DNA from: Marthasterias glacialis
Lineage: Eukaryota; Echinodermata; Asteroidea; Forcipulatida; Asteriidae
DNA length: 64,000 nt
Reading direction: 5' to 3'
NCBI GenBank assembly: GCA_911728455.2
Contig: OU452225.1
Location: forward strand, 18,758,495-18,822,494
Shown one piece after another: positions 38,082-48,960 of this stretch (the first letter of the stretch is position 1; each line of letters starts with the position of its first letter). The notes beneath the pieces are model-generated. The model was not told where the DNA came from and searched no databases. It was given only the letters and a program-made list of their open reading frames with translations. A program made the position numbers and the translations under genes.

Positions 38082-38189
38082 CTCGAACAAGGAGAGTTTG
38101 ATGCAGAGCTGTCCCAAACATGACATCCTTAGTTGATCTTGATGAAAGCATCTGCTGATGAAGGAGGCTCTGGGCAATCAGTGAATGAT
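38082..38189 (-). other. Exon-like segment, 108-bp variant (38.1 kb)
   Basis: It is nearly identical to the 20.9-kb copy, with the same 20-bp deficit, an ACAG acceptor and GAG|GTATGTTT donor. Homology with 20.75-21.21 kb continues on both sides, apart from the LINE insertion, so the two regions are a segmental duplication now separated by the 15-kb satellite. Confidence 0.55.
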
Positions 38190-38889
38190 CTGTAAACAAG
38201 GTTATAATTCAGACATTAAACATTTCATCAAAGTTCATTGAATAAGACATCCTTTCAAATAATGGTCAGGAATTGTAAATGGTCAAATCTGAAGAAAATC
38301 CCAACTTGACCATTAAAGGTTTATACAACATGACCACTGGGAGAGAGTGCCATACATCAGCTTGAAAAGTATTTGACAGTCCAAAATCTTAGCTTGAATA
38401 TATTCTACACTACATTCATAAATATCGGACAGGTTGTAAGCATGTCACATGTTTTTTTTTAAATGGCTAATAAAGACATGGCTGAGAGTGTTCATAAGCA
38501 GTCCAGCAGCGTAACCAGGGTTTTCTCCATAGGGGTGCAACTGGGGGGCTGGCTGTTACTGTGGGGGGGACCAATTCCCAAGTTAACCACGGTCACTTAT
38601 AGCCTATTTATCCGTGCTCAAATGGATTTCACTCTGAAAAATGAAGAGCATGAATCCCTAATTACAGACCTTTGTCCAGGAATTGTAAATATTCAAATCT
38701 TGAGAATTCCCAACTTTGTGAAATTTGAACAGACGCAAAATTTGAGTGGTGAGATAACCCTTTCATTCATTCAAATCATTACTAAAATTAAACGGCTGCA
38801 CAGCAACGACTTGGGTACATTTTTACAGTCACTAACAATAGGTTGGTTAGCCACTGACCATCACTCTTGTAATCAATTTAAGAATTTAG

Positions 38890-39300
38890 TTGATATTTGA
38901 AATATTAAGAGATGGCAGAACTTGATCCTAAAGAAAAACATAAGGGTCGGCACATCATCGACTTGGGAATAAATAATATGAGAGTTGAAAAATCATTGGG
39001 TTAGCAAACTCTTCAGGGACTGGACATTATGAGCCTTGGACAACTTTAAGAGGCGCCACAAAATTAGCTTTGGAAATATTTGAGTTGAAAAAATGTCAAA
39101 TGTTGGAAAGTTTTAAAGGATTGGACAACATCAGCATTGAGCTAATTTAAGAGATGGAGCAACATCGGCTTGTGAAAAGTGTGAGAGTAAAAAAATCATT
39201 AGATTGGCATTGAGGGACTGGACAACAAGAGTATCAAGGTAAATTAGGAGATGGCCCCACAACATCAGCTCATGAACAACATGAGAGTTGAGTCATTGCT
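38890..39300. repeat. R2-family ~100-bp degenerate repeats
   Basis: About four units resemble the 19.67-20.78-kb array (GGCACATCATCGACTTGGGA, GAGAGTTGAAAAATCATTGG, AGGGACTGGACA). The interval 38190-38890 before it holds diverged cassette flank (GGAATTGTAAAT, CCCAACTTGACCATT) and an isolated 145-codon ORF that I do not accept as a gene. Confidence 0.55.
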
Positions 39301-39375
39301 AAGTGTTGAAACATTTCACGTACCCATTCCAGTAATGAAGAGAGCATGAAGCTTATGAACTCTGTTACCCTGTAG

Positions 39376-39460
39376 GATGTTCCTTGAAGAGTCATCAGCC
39401 AGGGGTACTGAGAGCCAATTGCCAGGGGGCTTGGTGATCACTAATCCAGACAGCCATCAA
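39376..39460 (+). CDS. Isolated candidate coding exon, unknown product
   Basis: The acceptor CTCTGTTACCCTGTAG and the donor CAA|GTAAGTATC bound 85 bp. One frame is open (1 base plus 28 codons): MFLEESSARGTESQL followed by PGGLVITNPDSHQ. A second frame stops at TGG TGA, and the frame starting on the first base stops at TGA after three codons. No family is recognised and no partner exon was found on the plus strand. The splice signals are strong, but an 85-bp open frame is weak evidence alone. It could be an internal exon of a gene extending either way, or chance. Confidence 0.3.
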
Positions 39461-39649
39461 GTAAGTATCTTTATTTGGGGTACGATGGTGGGACGAGTCC
39501 AGCTTTTCTGAAATCTCCTCATCTGCAAGTGGTGAAATTTCCCAGGACTGTGTTTTTGTCAAGTGTCTTTGTCACATTTATCTATAAAAGAAACAAAAAA
39601 GTGCAAAGTATAGTGAAACAAAACTTTAAATTTGACGGTTGGCTCAAAA

Positions 39650-39790
39650 GTTTGGCTCAAGACTGCATCAAATTTTATTAAAATTGCATCAAACTTTGCA
39701 AAAAAAGTACATTAAACTTTGCTAAAAATTGCGTCAAGCTTCGCTAGAAATTGCATCAAACTTTGCTAAAAATTTCGTAAAGAATTGTTC
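39650..39790 (-). repeat. Inverted outlier of the 44-bp satellite
   Basis: Runs such as AAATTGCATCAAACTTTGCT and AATTGCGTCAAGCTTCGCTA are reverse complements of the 42.18-45.96-kb monomer (AGCAAAGTT..GCAATTT). About three to four units lie here, in the opposite orientation to the main array, with an LTR-like element between them. The interval 39461-39650 before it holds no recognisable feature. Confidence 0.65.
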
Positions 39791-39932
39791 AATTTTTCCC
39801 TTTTGGTTCTTAAACTTTGTTTCTTAATTTTTATTGCATTGTTTCCCTTAAACTTTGTTACAAACTTTACTTCATTAAACTTGTTGCAACTTCTTGCCCG
39901 TCTCATCGCGTATTATTCACCGATTCTAACTA

Positions 39933-40011
39933 TTATCCAAAGTAATTTCCCCCAAATCGGCAAGTAACTTGTAATAAATTACTTGCCGATTAGGGGGAAC
40001 TACTTCTGATA
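39933..40011. repeat. Long imperfect hairpin, ~33-bp arms
   Basis: The arm at 39933-39967 (core CCCCCAAATCGGCAAGTAA) pairs with 39979-40011 (core TTACTTGCCGATTAGGGGG) around an 11-nt loop. The inner 11 pairs (TCGGCAAGTAA) are perfect, and outer mismatches are few. It is a compact inverted repeat with no ORF. A tiny foldback element or a cruciform-forming site are both possible. Confidence 0.75.
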
Positions 40012-40017
40012 ATTAAA

Positions 40018-40215
40018 TTTTACTTTAATATATAATATTATATATAATATATACACATACATACATAAAATAAAATACAATGGAATAAAATAAATAAAAA
40101 TAAAAAATAAAGAAAAATAAAAAAACAAACAATCCTAAACAATAATCCCTAAAATTATCCGCGGCTACGCCGCACCCTGCGGGGCTCCACCCCACCAAGC
40201 CCCAGGAGGGCTTCC
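40018..40215. other. AT-rich simple sequence followed by a GC-rich island
   Basis: 40018-40135 is almost pure A/T with TATATAATATA and AAATAAA-like runs. 40155-40215 is abruptly GC-rich (CCGCGGCTACGCCGCACC, CCACCCCACCAAGCCCC) and contains a small GCGGC/GCCGC hairpin. No gene is evident. Confidence 0.6.
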
Positions 40216-40479
40216 CCCCATCCAACCTTACTAATGTGTTACCCGATACTCCACGTCACCAGTAGGACAAATGTTGCACACTTTTATACATTATATTCAT
40301 ATATGGGACAGCCTACATCAAAGTATTCTAGTTTGCCTATACTACACACATTCTACCCAGATATATTTTTATAGTGCTATTCCTTCTTCAGACTGTCAGG
40401 ATATTTCTCACTTTATCGTTGCCTGTATATCTTGAACTAGTATCCCAACAAAACCATTGTTCTCAAATACAATGAAAAA

Positions 40480-41735
40480 ACAAATCACAAGACAAAATTC
40501 TATAATTAAAGTATTCTTATTTACAAACTCTCTCTCAGTTAATTTTTGGTATTTTACAACATTAAATAGTTATGGAATTAATATTTACAAGATTGATGAT
40601 GTTTTTTTTAAAAACTGACAAGATGATATCGTATGCACTTGAGGTTGTGGGGTTTTACCCAATCAGGCAGTCAGGTGAGGATGGTCATTGGAAATAGTGG
40701 CCCTTGTCACTATCCTGCAGAGCCTCAGACGTCAGTGGTTGGTACCGTAGTCTCTGGCCTTCTTTATAAGTTTAGTCCAGATTTGTCTCAAGTATTAAGC
40801 CCCCAAATTCTAACAATATATAACAGAATAATTAAAAGGGAATCCCAGTGCTGTGCATACATAAGTTGTTGAAATTTACAATAACTGAACTTTGATTCCA
40901 TTTAAACTTCTCAAGCTAAATGATTTTCTCCAGTCAAGTCTATGATTCAAGCATTAATACTTCAATCTATCAATAAGGAAATAGTAACACAATTTATTTG
41001 TATTTACAAGCCACATTAAAAATCATTAACGATTTGGTCTTGCTTCAAAGTTCTGTCACAAATAAGATAGAGTTAAAGAGCTGATTTGAATTTTAGTAAA
41101 TCCAGATAACTTAATGAACTGATGAAACATTTATGATCTTAATCTTGAAACCAAATAATCAAAAACCATAAAGCAATAAAAGCCAAAAGAAAATACACAG
41201 AAAAGAGCTTACGGTTGTAGTGATAGACGAAAGTCTGTAAAATACACTGGGTGTTTGTATCAAAACTATTTGCTTGATATAACTTCTTTAATTTCGCTGC
41301 CTATATAATCAGTCTGCTATAGCAGACAGCACTATGCTTGGGAACATTGATGTAGAGCATAATCTCCCATAAAAACACAAGCGCTCTTCTCGAGATCTCA
41401 GAATCTTCTGACTACTATCTCTGACTGACCATAACTGTACTCATCTTCACACACTGTGCATACACCTGTGCATTACTGTTGTCAATGCAAGTCCCTAGTT
41501 ACCTTTGTATTTTCAAAACTGTTCCTTATGCAAACTAGTACTCTACCACCATGGATTTCAAAAAGGAAAAAAAAAGCCAAGAAGCTAAAAAGTCACATGC
41601 TGCATTGTGCAAAGGGCTACCGTTCAGCGGGTCACAACAATAGACATGTAGTGAATGGCTCATCAAACTCAGTAATGGTTCACAAACTTTTAGACTTTTC
41701 CATTTACAAAGTAGGGGTGGGTAAATATTCTGACA
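40480..41735 (-). mobile_element. LTR-like dispersed repeat, copy 1 (possible solo LTR)
   Basis: It shares ordered blocks with 59155-60377: TATTCTTATT near the start, GAGGATGGT, CCTGCAGAGCCTCA, CAGTCTGCTATAGC, CTGTTGTCAA.GCAAGTCC, and a terminal AATATTCTGACA. On the minus strand the unit would start TGTCAGAATATT, with a TATA-like GATTATATAGG downstream of it, consistent with an LTR (TG...CA). No primer-binding site or gag-pol was found, so the assignment is tentative. The left limit is approximate. Confidence 0.4.
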
Positions 41736-41739
41736 CAGA

Positions 41740-42115
41740 CATATTCTAACCATGTAATTGAAGACAGTTTGCCATTCCTGTATAAGACATATTCTAACTG
41801 TATATTTTAAGACAGTTTACTATTCTCATAGTCAACATATTCTACCCGTCCATGTTTAGACAGTTTGCCATTCACGTATCAGACATATTCTAACTGTATA
41901 TTTTAAGACAGTTTGCTATTTTGATATCCGACATATTCCACCCGTCCATTTTTAGACAGTTTGGCAGAATATTTTAAGAGTTTCCTATTCTCAAACCCAA
42001 CATATTCTACCCGTCCATTTTTAGACAGTTTGCCATTCACACACCAGACATATTCTAACCGTATATTTTAAGACAGTTTCCTACTATTGTACGCAACATA
42101 TTTTACCTGTACAGT
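41740..42115. repeat. 48-bp minisatellite with alternating (96-bp) variants
   Basis: GACAGTTT recurs at 41763, 41811, 41859, 41907 and 41955, then irregularly to ~42075. Alternate units carry GACATATTCTAACTGTATAT or CAACATATTCTACCCGTCCA, giving a 96-bp dimer. It directly adjoins the LTR-like end. There are about seven to eight units. Confidence 0.85.
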
Positions 42116-42179
42116 TTTACTGTACTCTTCCTGTACTATTTCTTTTACCTGTCCAATTTTCTCTAATACTAGTATAAGG

Positions 42180-45100
42180 AACCAATATAAATGCAATTTG
42201 TAGCAAAGTTCAAGCAGTTTGAACAAATAATAAATGCAATTATTTGTAGCGAAATTCAAAGCAGTTTCAACCAGTAACAATGCAATTTGTAGCAAAGTTC
42301 AAAGCAGTTTCAAGCAATATCAATGCAACTTGTAGCAAAGTTAAAAAGCAGTTTCAACCAGTATCAACGCATTTGTAGCAAAGCTCAAAGCAGTTTGAAC
42401 CGATATAAATGCAATTTGTAACAAAAGCAGTTTCAGTTTTTAAAAAATGCAATTCGACGCAAAGTTAAAAGTGGTTTCAAGCAATATTAATGTAATTTGC
42501 AGCAAAGTCAAAAGCAGTTTGACCCAATATAAATGCAATCTGAAGCACAATTTAAGGCAGTTGCAAGCAGTGTCAATGCAATTTTAGCAAAGTTCAAAGC
42601 AGTTTCAAGCAATATAAATGCAATTTGTTGCAAAGTTAAAAAGCAGTTTCAAGCAATATGAATGCAATTTGTAGCAAAGTTCAAAGCAGCTTCAAACAAT
42701 ATAAATCCAATTTGTAGCAAAGTTAAAAGCAGTTTGAAGCAATAAAAATTGCAATTTGTAGCAAAATTCAAAGCAGTTTAAACCAGTATCGATGCAATTT
42801 TTGGCAAAGTTCAAAGCAGCCAATATAAATGCAATTTGTAGCACAATTTAAAGCAGTTTTAAGCAATTATTAATAAATGTACTTTGTAGCAAAGTTCAAT
42901 TCAATTTCAACCAGTAAGAAATGCAATTTGTAGCAAAGTTCAAAGCAGTTTCAAGCAATATAAATGCAACTTGTAGCAAAGTTAAAAAGCAGTTTGAACC
43001 AGTACAAATGCATATTGTAGCCAAGTTAAAAGCAGTTTCAAGCAATCTTAATGCAATTTGCAGCAAAGTCAAAAGCAGTTTGAACAAATAGAAAGGCAAT
43101 TTGTAGCAATATTCAAAGCAGTTTCAAGCAATTATAAGTGCAATTTGTGGCAAAGTTCAAGGCACTTTGAACCAATAATAAATGCACTTTGTAGCAAAGT
43201 TTCATGCAATTTCAACCAATAATAAATGCAATTTCAGTCGAAATTCAAAGCTTTTTCAACCAATATCAATGCAATTTTAAGCAAAGCTTAAAGCAGCCAT
43301 CAAAAATGCAATTTGCAGCAAAGTTTATAGCAGTTTCAAGCAATATAAATGCAATTTCTAGCAAACTTCAAAGCAGCCAATATACGTGCAATTTGTAGCA
43401 AAGTTAAAAAGCGGTTTCAAGCAATATAAATGCAATTTGTAGCAAAGTTAAAAAGCAGTTTCAAGCAATATAAATGCAATTTGCAGCAAAGTTCAATGCA
43501 GTTTCAAGCAATATCAATGCAATATGTGGCCTAGTTTAAAGCAGTTTCAAGCAATATAAATGCAATTTGTAGCAAAGTTCATTGCAGTTTCAAGCAATAT
43601 CAATGCAATATGTGGCCTAGTTTAAAGCAGTTTCAAGCAATATAAATGCAATTTGTAGCAAAGTTAAAAAGCAGTTTCAAGCAAATAAATGCAATTTGTA
43701 GCACAGTTCAAAGCAGCTTCAAACAATATAAATGTAATTTGTAGCAAAGTTAAAAGCAATTTGATGCAAAGTTAAAAGCAGTTTGAAGCAATACAAATGC
43801 AATTTGCAGCAAAGTTCATTGCAGTTTCAAGAAATATCAATGCAATATGTGGCCTAGTTTAAAGCAGTTTCAAGCAATATCAATGCAATTTGTAGCAAAA
43901 TTTAAAGCAGTTTCAAGCAGTGTCAATGCAATTTTAGCAAAGTTCAAAGCAGTTTCAACCAATATAAATGCAATTTGTTGCAAAGTTAAAAAGCAGTTTC
44001 AAGCAATATAAATGCAATTTGTGGCACAGTTAAAAGCAGTTTGAAGCAATACAAATGCAATTTGCAGCAAAGTTCATTGCAGTTTCAAGAAATATCAATG
44101 CAATATGTGGCCTAGTTTAAAGCAGTTTCAAGCAATATCAATGCAATTTGTAGCAAAATTTAAAGCAGTTTCAAGCAGTGTCAATGCAATTTTAGCAAAG
44201 TTCAAAGCAGTTTCAACCAATATAAATGCAATTTGTTGCAAAGTTAAAAAGCAGTTTCAAGCAATATAAATGCAATTTGTGGCACAGTTCAAAGCAGCTT
44301 CAAACAATATAAATGCAATTTGTAGCAAAGTTAAAAGCAATTTGATGCAAAGTTAAAAGCAGTTTGAAGCAATACAAATGCAATTTGCAGCAAAGTTCAT
44401 TGCAGTTTCAAGCAATATCAATGCAATATGTGGCCTAGTTTAAAACAGTTTCAAGCAATATAAATGCAATTTGTAGCAAAGTTAAAAAGCAGTTTCAAGC
44501 AAATAAATGCAATTTGTAGCACAGTTCAAAGCAGCTTCAAACAATATAAATGTAATTTGTAGCAAAGTTAAAAGCAATCTGATGCAAAGTTAAAAGCAGT
44601 TTGAAGCAACACAAATGCAATTTGCAGCAAAGTTCATTGCAGTTTCAAGCAATATCATGGCAATATGTGGCCTAGTTTAAAGCAGTTTCAAGCAATATAA
44701 ATGCAATTTGTAGCAAAGTTAAAAAGCAGTTTCAAGCAAATAAATGCAATTTGTAGCACAGTTCAAAGCAGCTTCAAACAATATAAATGTAATTTGTAGC
44801 AAAGTTAAAAGCAATTTGATGCAAAGTTAAAAGCAGTTTGAAGCAATACAAATGCAATTTGTAGCAAAGTTAAAAAGCAGTTTCAAGCAAATAAATGCAA
44901 TTTGTAGCAAAGTTCAAAGCAGCTTCAAACAATATACATGTAAATGTAATTTGTAGCAAAGTTAAAAGCATTTTGTAGCAAAGTTAAAAGCAATTTGAAG
45001 AAATGAAAAATGCAATTTGCAGCAAAGTTCATTGCAGTTTCAAGCAAAATCAATGCAATATGTGGCCTAGTTCAAAGCAGTTTCAACCAATATAAATGCA

Positions 45101-45960
45101 ATTTGTAGCAAAGTTTAAAGCGATTTCAACCAACATAATTCGATTAGTACCAATTGAAAGCAGTTTCAAACAATTTTAATTCAATTTGTAGCAAGGTTAA
45201 AAGCAGATTAAACAAAATTAATTGCAATCTGTAGCAAAGTTCAAAGCAGTTTCAACCCAAAATAGAAGCAATTTGTAGCAAAGTTTAAAGCGATTTCAAT
45301 CAATATAAATCTATAGCAAAGTTAAAAGCACTTTCAACCAAAATAAATGTTATTTGAAGCAAAGTTCAAAACAGCTTCAACCAAAGTAAATGCAAGTAGC
45401 AATGTTCAAAGCAAATTCCAGCAATTAAAATGCAATTTGCAGCAAAGTTAAAAACACTTTCAACCAATATAAATGTAATTTGTAGCAATGCTCTAAGCAG
45501 TTCCAACCAAATAAAATGCACTTTGCAACAAACTTCAAAGCAGTTTCAACCAATATAAATGCAATTTCTAGCCAAGTTCAAAGCAGTTCCAATCAATATA
45601 AAGCAGGTTCAACCAATTTATTGCAATTTGTAGCAATTGAAAGTTAAAAATAGTTTCAACCAATAATAAATGCAATTTGTGGCCAAGTTCAACCAAAATA
45701 AACATATTTTGTTGCAAAGTTCAAAGCAGTTTCAACCAAAATAAATGCACTTTGTTGCAAAGTCAAAACCTGTTTGGCCCAATATTTTTCAACCAAAATA
45801 GATGCAATTTGTAGCAAAGTTCAAAGTAGTTTCGCCCAAACAAAAAAGCAGTTTTATACCCAGGTTGAAGCAATATCAACCAATGTAAATTTAATGCTTA
45901 GTAAAGTTCAAAGAAGTTTCAACCAATTATGCACTTTGTTGCGAAAATCGATTAAGTTTC
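42180..45960. repeat. ~44-bp satellite array
   Basis: The monomer reads GCAATTTGTAGCAAAGTTAA then AAAGCAGTTTCAAGCAATATAAAT, 44 bp, with length variants; roughly 80-90 units. Multi-unit blocks marked by CAATATGTGGCCTAGTT recur (about 43.53, 43.61, 43.85, 44.10, 44.43, 44.66, 45.06 kb), showing higher-order duplication in the central part. Units become more diverged towards 45.1-45.96 kb. If the 46-kb gene continues downstream, this array would lie in its intron or 3' flank. Confidence 0.9.
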
Positions 45961-46125
45961 AACCAAATACAAAAATAATGTCAATGCAATTTCTAGCAAG
46001 GTTGTGCATGGAATTGGTGCAAATAAATGAGGCCAGGATTCAAATGAGACGGCAAGCTTCAAAAGCATTTCATTTTACAGCCTTTTTTCATATCTGTAAT
46101 GGATATCAACTTATATGTAACTTAC

Positions 46126-46961
46126 AATGTTGTTGTTGCGACTTTGGTTGGAAGGTGCAGGTGCATGCATCAGGGACAACAGGTCAACATCGTCAGGCTG
46201 TGGGGATCCGCTGGGCCAATTTTGGGGCAGCCTTCGAGCAAGAAGTTGGGCTGAAATCAAACCAGAATAGTACAAGGTGAATGTAAATGCAAATAAAAAC
46301 ATTTGGATGCTCTTGTAAGACATCTTAAAATCTCAAGAAAGCAGCAATAGTTCAGGAAAGTTGCAAATGGATAAAAAAATCATTTGGAAATTGCAAAATG
46401 CCAACACTTTCTGTAGAATATAAACGAAGTGGTGGAAATATTGTGTGGGTACAATAAACTTACTTTGTAATGATATAAGGCAACATGCATTAGCAACTGA
46501 ATTTGTACAATTTGGGGTAAAGAACTAAAAACAAAAACACAACGTTTGGGGTTTAGAAAACGCACAGCAATTCTGCAAGTACAATACAGTTGAGTAAAAC
46601 ATGAGGCCAGACACTTACATATTGGTTTAGTTCGGGTTGGCTGGTACAGATTGCGACCACCAGAGACCCAAGGGTTGCCATAGCCACGCTTAAGCCATCA
46701 TGGACACCAAAAGGGAAGAACGCCACAGTAACCATTCTTCCCATACGGTGGAGCGCCCTGTGGTACAAGAGGCACCTTGCCACAGAGGGCGTTTTCCAAA
46801 ATAGCTTTTTGTGATGCAAAAACCACTCACTTAAACTTCATTGGTGTCCAAGTTAATTCAGGAGTAACCTGGTCAACTTCAATAGGATTAAATGGGCGTT
46901 GCTCTCGTTCAACTTTTGTCACCCGGGCGCCAGCTCTTTTCAAAACACATGTCCTTTTCAT
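46126..46961 (-). CDS. 5' part of an unrecognised protein-coding gene (four exons, 152 codons, continues downstream)
   Basis: Minus-strand exons: E1 46961-46831 (ATG, ends TTTAA|GTGAGT), E2 46757-46619 (ACCACAG| ... TAT|GTAAGT), E3 46524-46464 (GTTTTTAG| ... CAAA|GTAAGT), E4 46250-46126 (TTTCAG| ... ATT|GTAAGT). Lengths 131, 139, 61 and 125 join in one frame with phases 2, 0, 1, 0. The product starts MKRTCVLKRAGARV, is basic at the N-terminus, has W-T-P near residue 38, then a hydrophobic helical stretch (VAMATLGSLVVAICTS, about residues 68-83), a Cys-rich part (NCTNSVANACC) and a Pro/Asp/Ser-rich end (NWPSGSPQPDDVD). No domain is recognised. The hydrophobic part could be a membrane helix or the core of a helical repeat. 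No stop was found; the next exon should lie below 46.1 kb. Confidence 0.65.
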
Positions 46962-47039
46962 TTTGCTCAACGCACGTACTTAATATGAATTAAAGCTGCA
47001 TGTCTTGTCACCTAATGAATTATTCAAAAGCATCCTGAG

Positions 47040-47175
47040 CTGGCGTTTAGTACAACTGATTGGTCAGAACTGGGGCGTTTTGAAATTCGGAGTTAATGTA
47101 CGGTGCAGCGCGCCAAATGGGTTTGGAGACGGGTTCTAGCGGTGCGGGGACCTTCAACGTTGACGTCATACAAGC
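47040..47175 (-). promoter_or_regulatory. Putative promoter region with E2F-like and CRE motifs upstream of the 46.96-kb ATG
   Basis: This is a short GC/CpG-richer stretch in AT-rich surroundings, 80-215 bp upstream of the start codon. GCGCGCCAAA at 47108-47117 is the reverse complement of the E2F consensus TTTGGCGCGC, and TGACGTCA at 47161-47168 is a perfect CRE. No TATA box was noted. The role is inferred from motif content and position only. Confidence 0.4.
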
Positions 47176-47179
47176 TGGT

Positions 47180-48960
47180 GTAAAATAACCGGAAAAGGGT
47201 ATCAGTGATTAAGATGCACTGCCAAACAAACTTGCCAGAACTTGAAATATGATATTAATAATTCATGACTAAATAAATTATGCTGACATATTCCGGGACC
47301 CTCGCTCGAGGGAGTGCCCTCGCTCGAAGGAGTGGAAAAAACATAATTCTCTTCGTTTTAATAATTATAATTAATTTATCAGATAATAAATACTTCAATA
47401 TTAGACAGCTCCTACATATTCCCTGTCTCAGCAAAGTACAACAAATTAACAATCCTATGGCATTGGCAACAAATAATAACAAAATAATAAGTAGACAGGA
47501 CTGCAGAGGCATTTTCACATTTTTATGAGGTCGCTATTTTTATTTATTTTTCTTTTAGGCCTATCCTTTTTTTTTTTTTTTTTTTTTTACATGAGTGCTG
47601 TTACGGTGCATATATCACCCGTCATGTATGCTTTTATCAAGCAATCATCTGCATTTCCTGTCAAAACATATGCAATGAAAGCGAGGCTGAGAGGTAAACT
47701 ATTGTCGTCCCTTCCGGTACATGAAACTATTACATGACAAAAAAAGTAGGCTGTTATTTTTTGAGAATGTGTGAGTATGAAATATGAAAGTTGAAATAAA
47801 ATTGGAATGTCAATAGTTATAAATTGAGCGCCCCAAGCGGACATAACCATTTGTACAGATAAGCGGTGGCTGAAAAAGATACAATTTGTAGGTCACAAGT
47901 TCATATCAAAGACCTGCCTGTCGCCAAGGACGGCTGAATGTAACTTGGTTATAATATCCCGCAAAAATAAGATTCTGGTGTTTTGTTATAAATTGTATCA
48001 ACTTGCACAGACATGATGACGTCAAGTTTCTTGGCTCGGTCTGACCTATGACACCACTTGTTTACAAAAAAAAAACAATGGCTAGGAGCTTATATAGACC
48101 GATATTAAACAATGTATTCGTCACAAATTCGATATTGTTCTTGATGATAAACATAAATATCATGAATTGGTGAGAAATGTTTTCAAAACAACCGTTGTTC
48201 GCAGTAAAACATACTTTGCTGCAGCCAGTTTCTCTTTCTGTCGAAATCAAATCGATGAAACCAAAACGAGGCTAAGTGGGAATTTAGTCTGATTCCTTTT
48301 TATTGAGAAATGATTAATTTGTGTTACTGTCATCATCACATATTCTGGGTGGAAATTGTGGAAATTATGATAAGACCATTATGTTTGGCATAAATGATCT
48401 GCATACACGTCACTCTAAAAATCTATTTGGACACTCCAAATTGGTCAGTTCAAGATGGCTGCCAGAAGTAGGCCAACTCGCTCCAGTTTGTTTAGTGTAA
48501 TACAAATTTGCGATTTTACAGGTCAACAGTTTACATTTTAAATCTACCCCAAATCTATGAATGCCTGGTGGCCATTTTTATAATAGCCACCAAATAGCCT
48601 ACACCTGCTGAAACTATTTACTTGAAGTCAGTTTTTTACTACGTGATGATTTTTGATTTTGCAGAGTTACTCTCCAAGTGTTCACATAACTCAATCTCAA
48701 CTACATAAATCCTAAATGGAGACTGTGTTTCAACATGACCTCTACGTTCAACATATAAATGGAACTAAACTGAGAGCAGAAGGGGGGATTTCGTGAGCAG
48801 GCCCGGCAGGGTGTGGTGGAGGGGGGAGTGCCATCTGATATAAATTCAAGATGATTACCAATACCAACTCTGTTTATTAAAGGGGTTTACACAAATTAAT
48901 GTGTAGACACATCACTCAGATAATATCTTTTATTTACTGCATAAACAACCAACTCAGATG
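47180..48960. other. Non-coding interval with no gene seen
   Basis: It contains an inverted CTCGCTCGAGGG/CCCTCGCTCGAAGG pair near 47300-47335, a run of about 22 T at 47569-47590, and otherwise unstructured AT-rich DNA. Short ORFs on both strands show no domain or splice support. Confidence 0.5.

Noticed and set aside
38463-38900. 145-codon plus-strand ORF
   Set aside because: No recognisable domain. Its middle contains diverged exon-cassette flank (GGAATTGTAAATATTCAAAT), and it has no splice or start context. Chance ORF in repeat-derived DNA.
41456-41749. 97-codon ORF with a basic KRKKKAKKLK stretch
   Set aside because: It lies within the LTR-like repeat and runs into the 48-bp minisatellite, with no support for translation.
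42180-45960. CRISPR-like regularly spaced repeats
   Set aside because: Repeats are directly tandem without unique spacers, in a eukaryotic context with introns and SINEs. It is a satellite.
45774-46280. 168-codon plus-strand ORF
   Set aside because: The first two thirds are the 44-bp satellite translated, and the end is antisense to exon 4 of the minus-strand gene, which has far better splice support.
46111-46323. Minus-strand ORF that looks like a secreted protein with a signal peptide (MSYKSIQMFLFAFTFTLYYS)
   Set aside because: The 'signal peptide' is the translated polypyrimidine tract of an intron. TTTCAG at 46253-46251 is an acceptor, and the downstream part joins exon 3 in frame.
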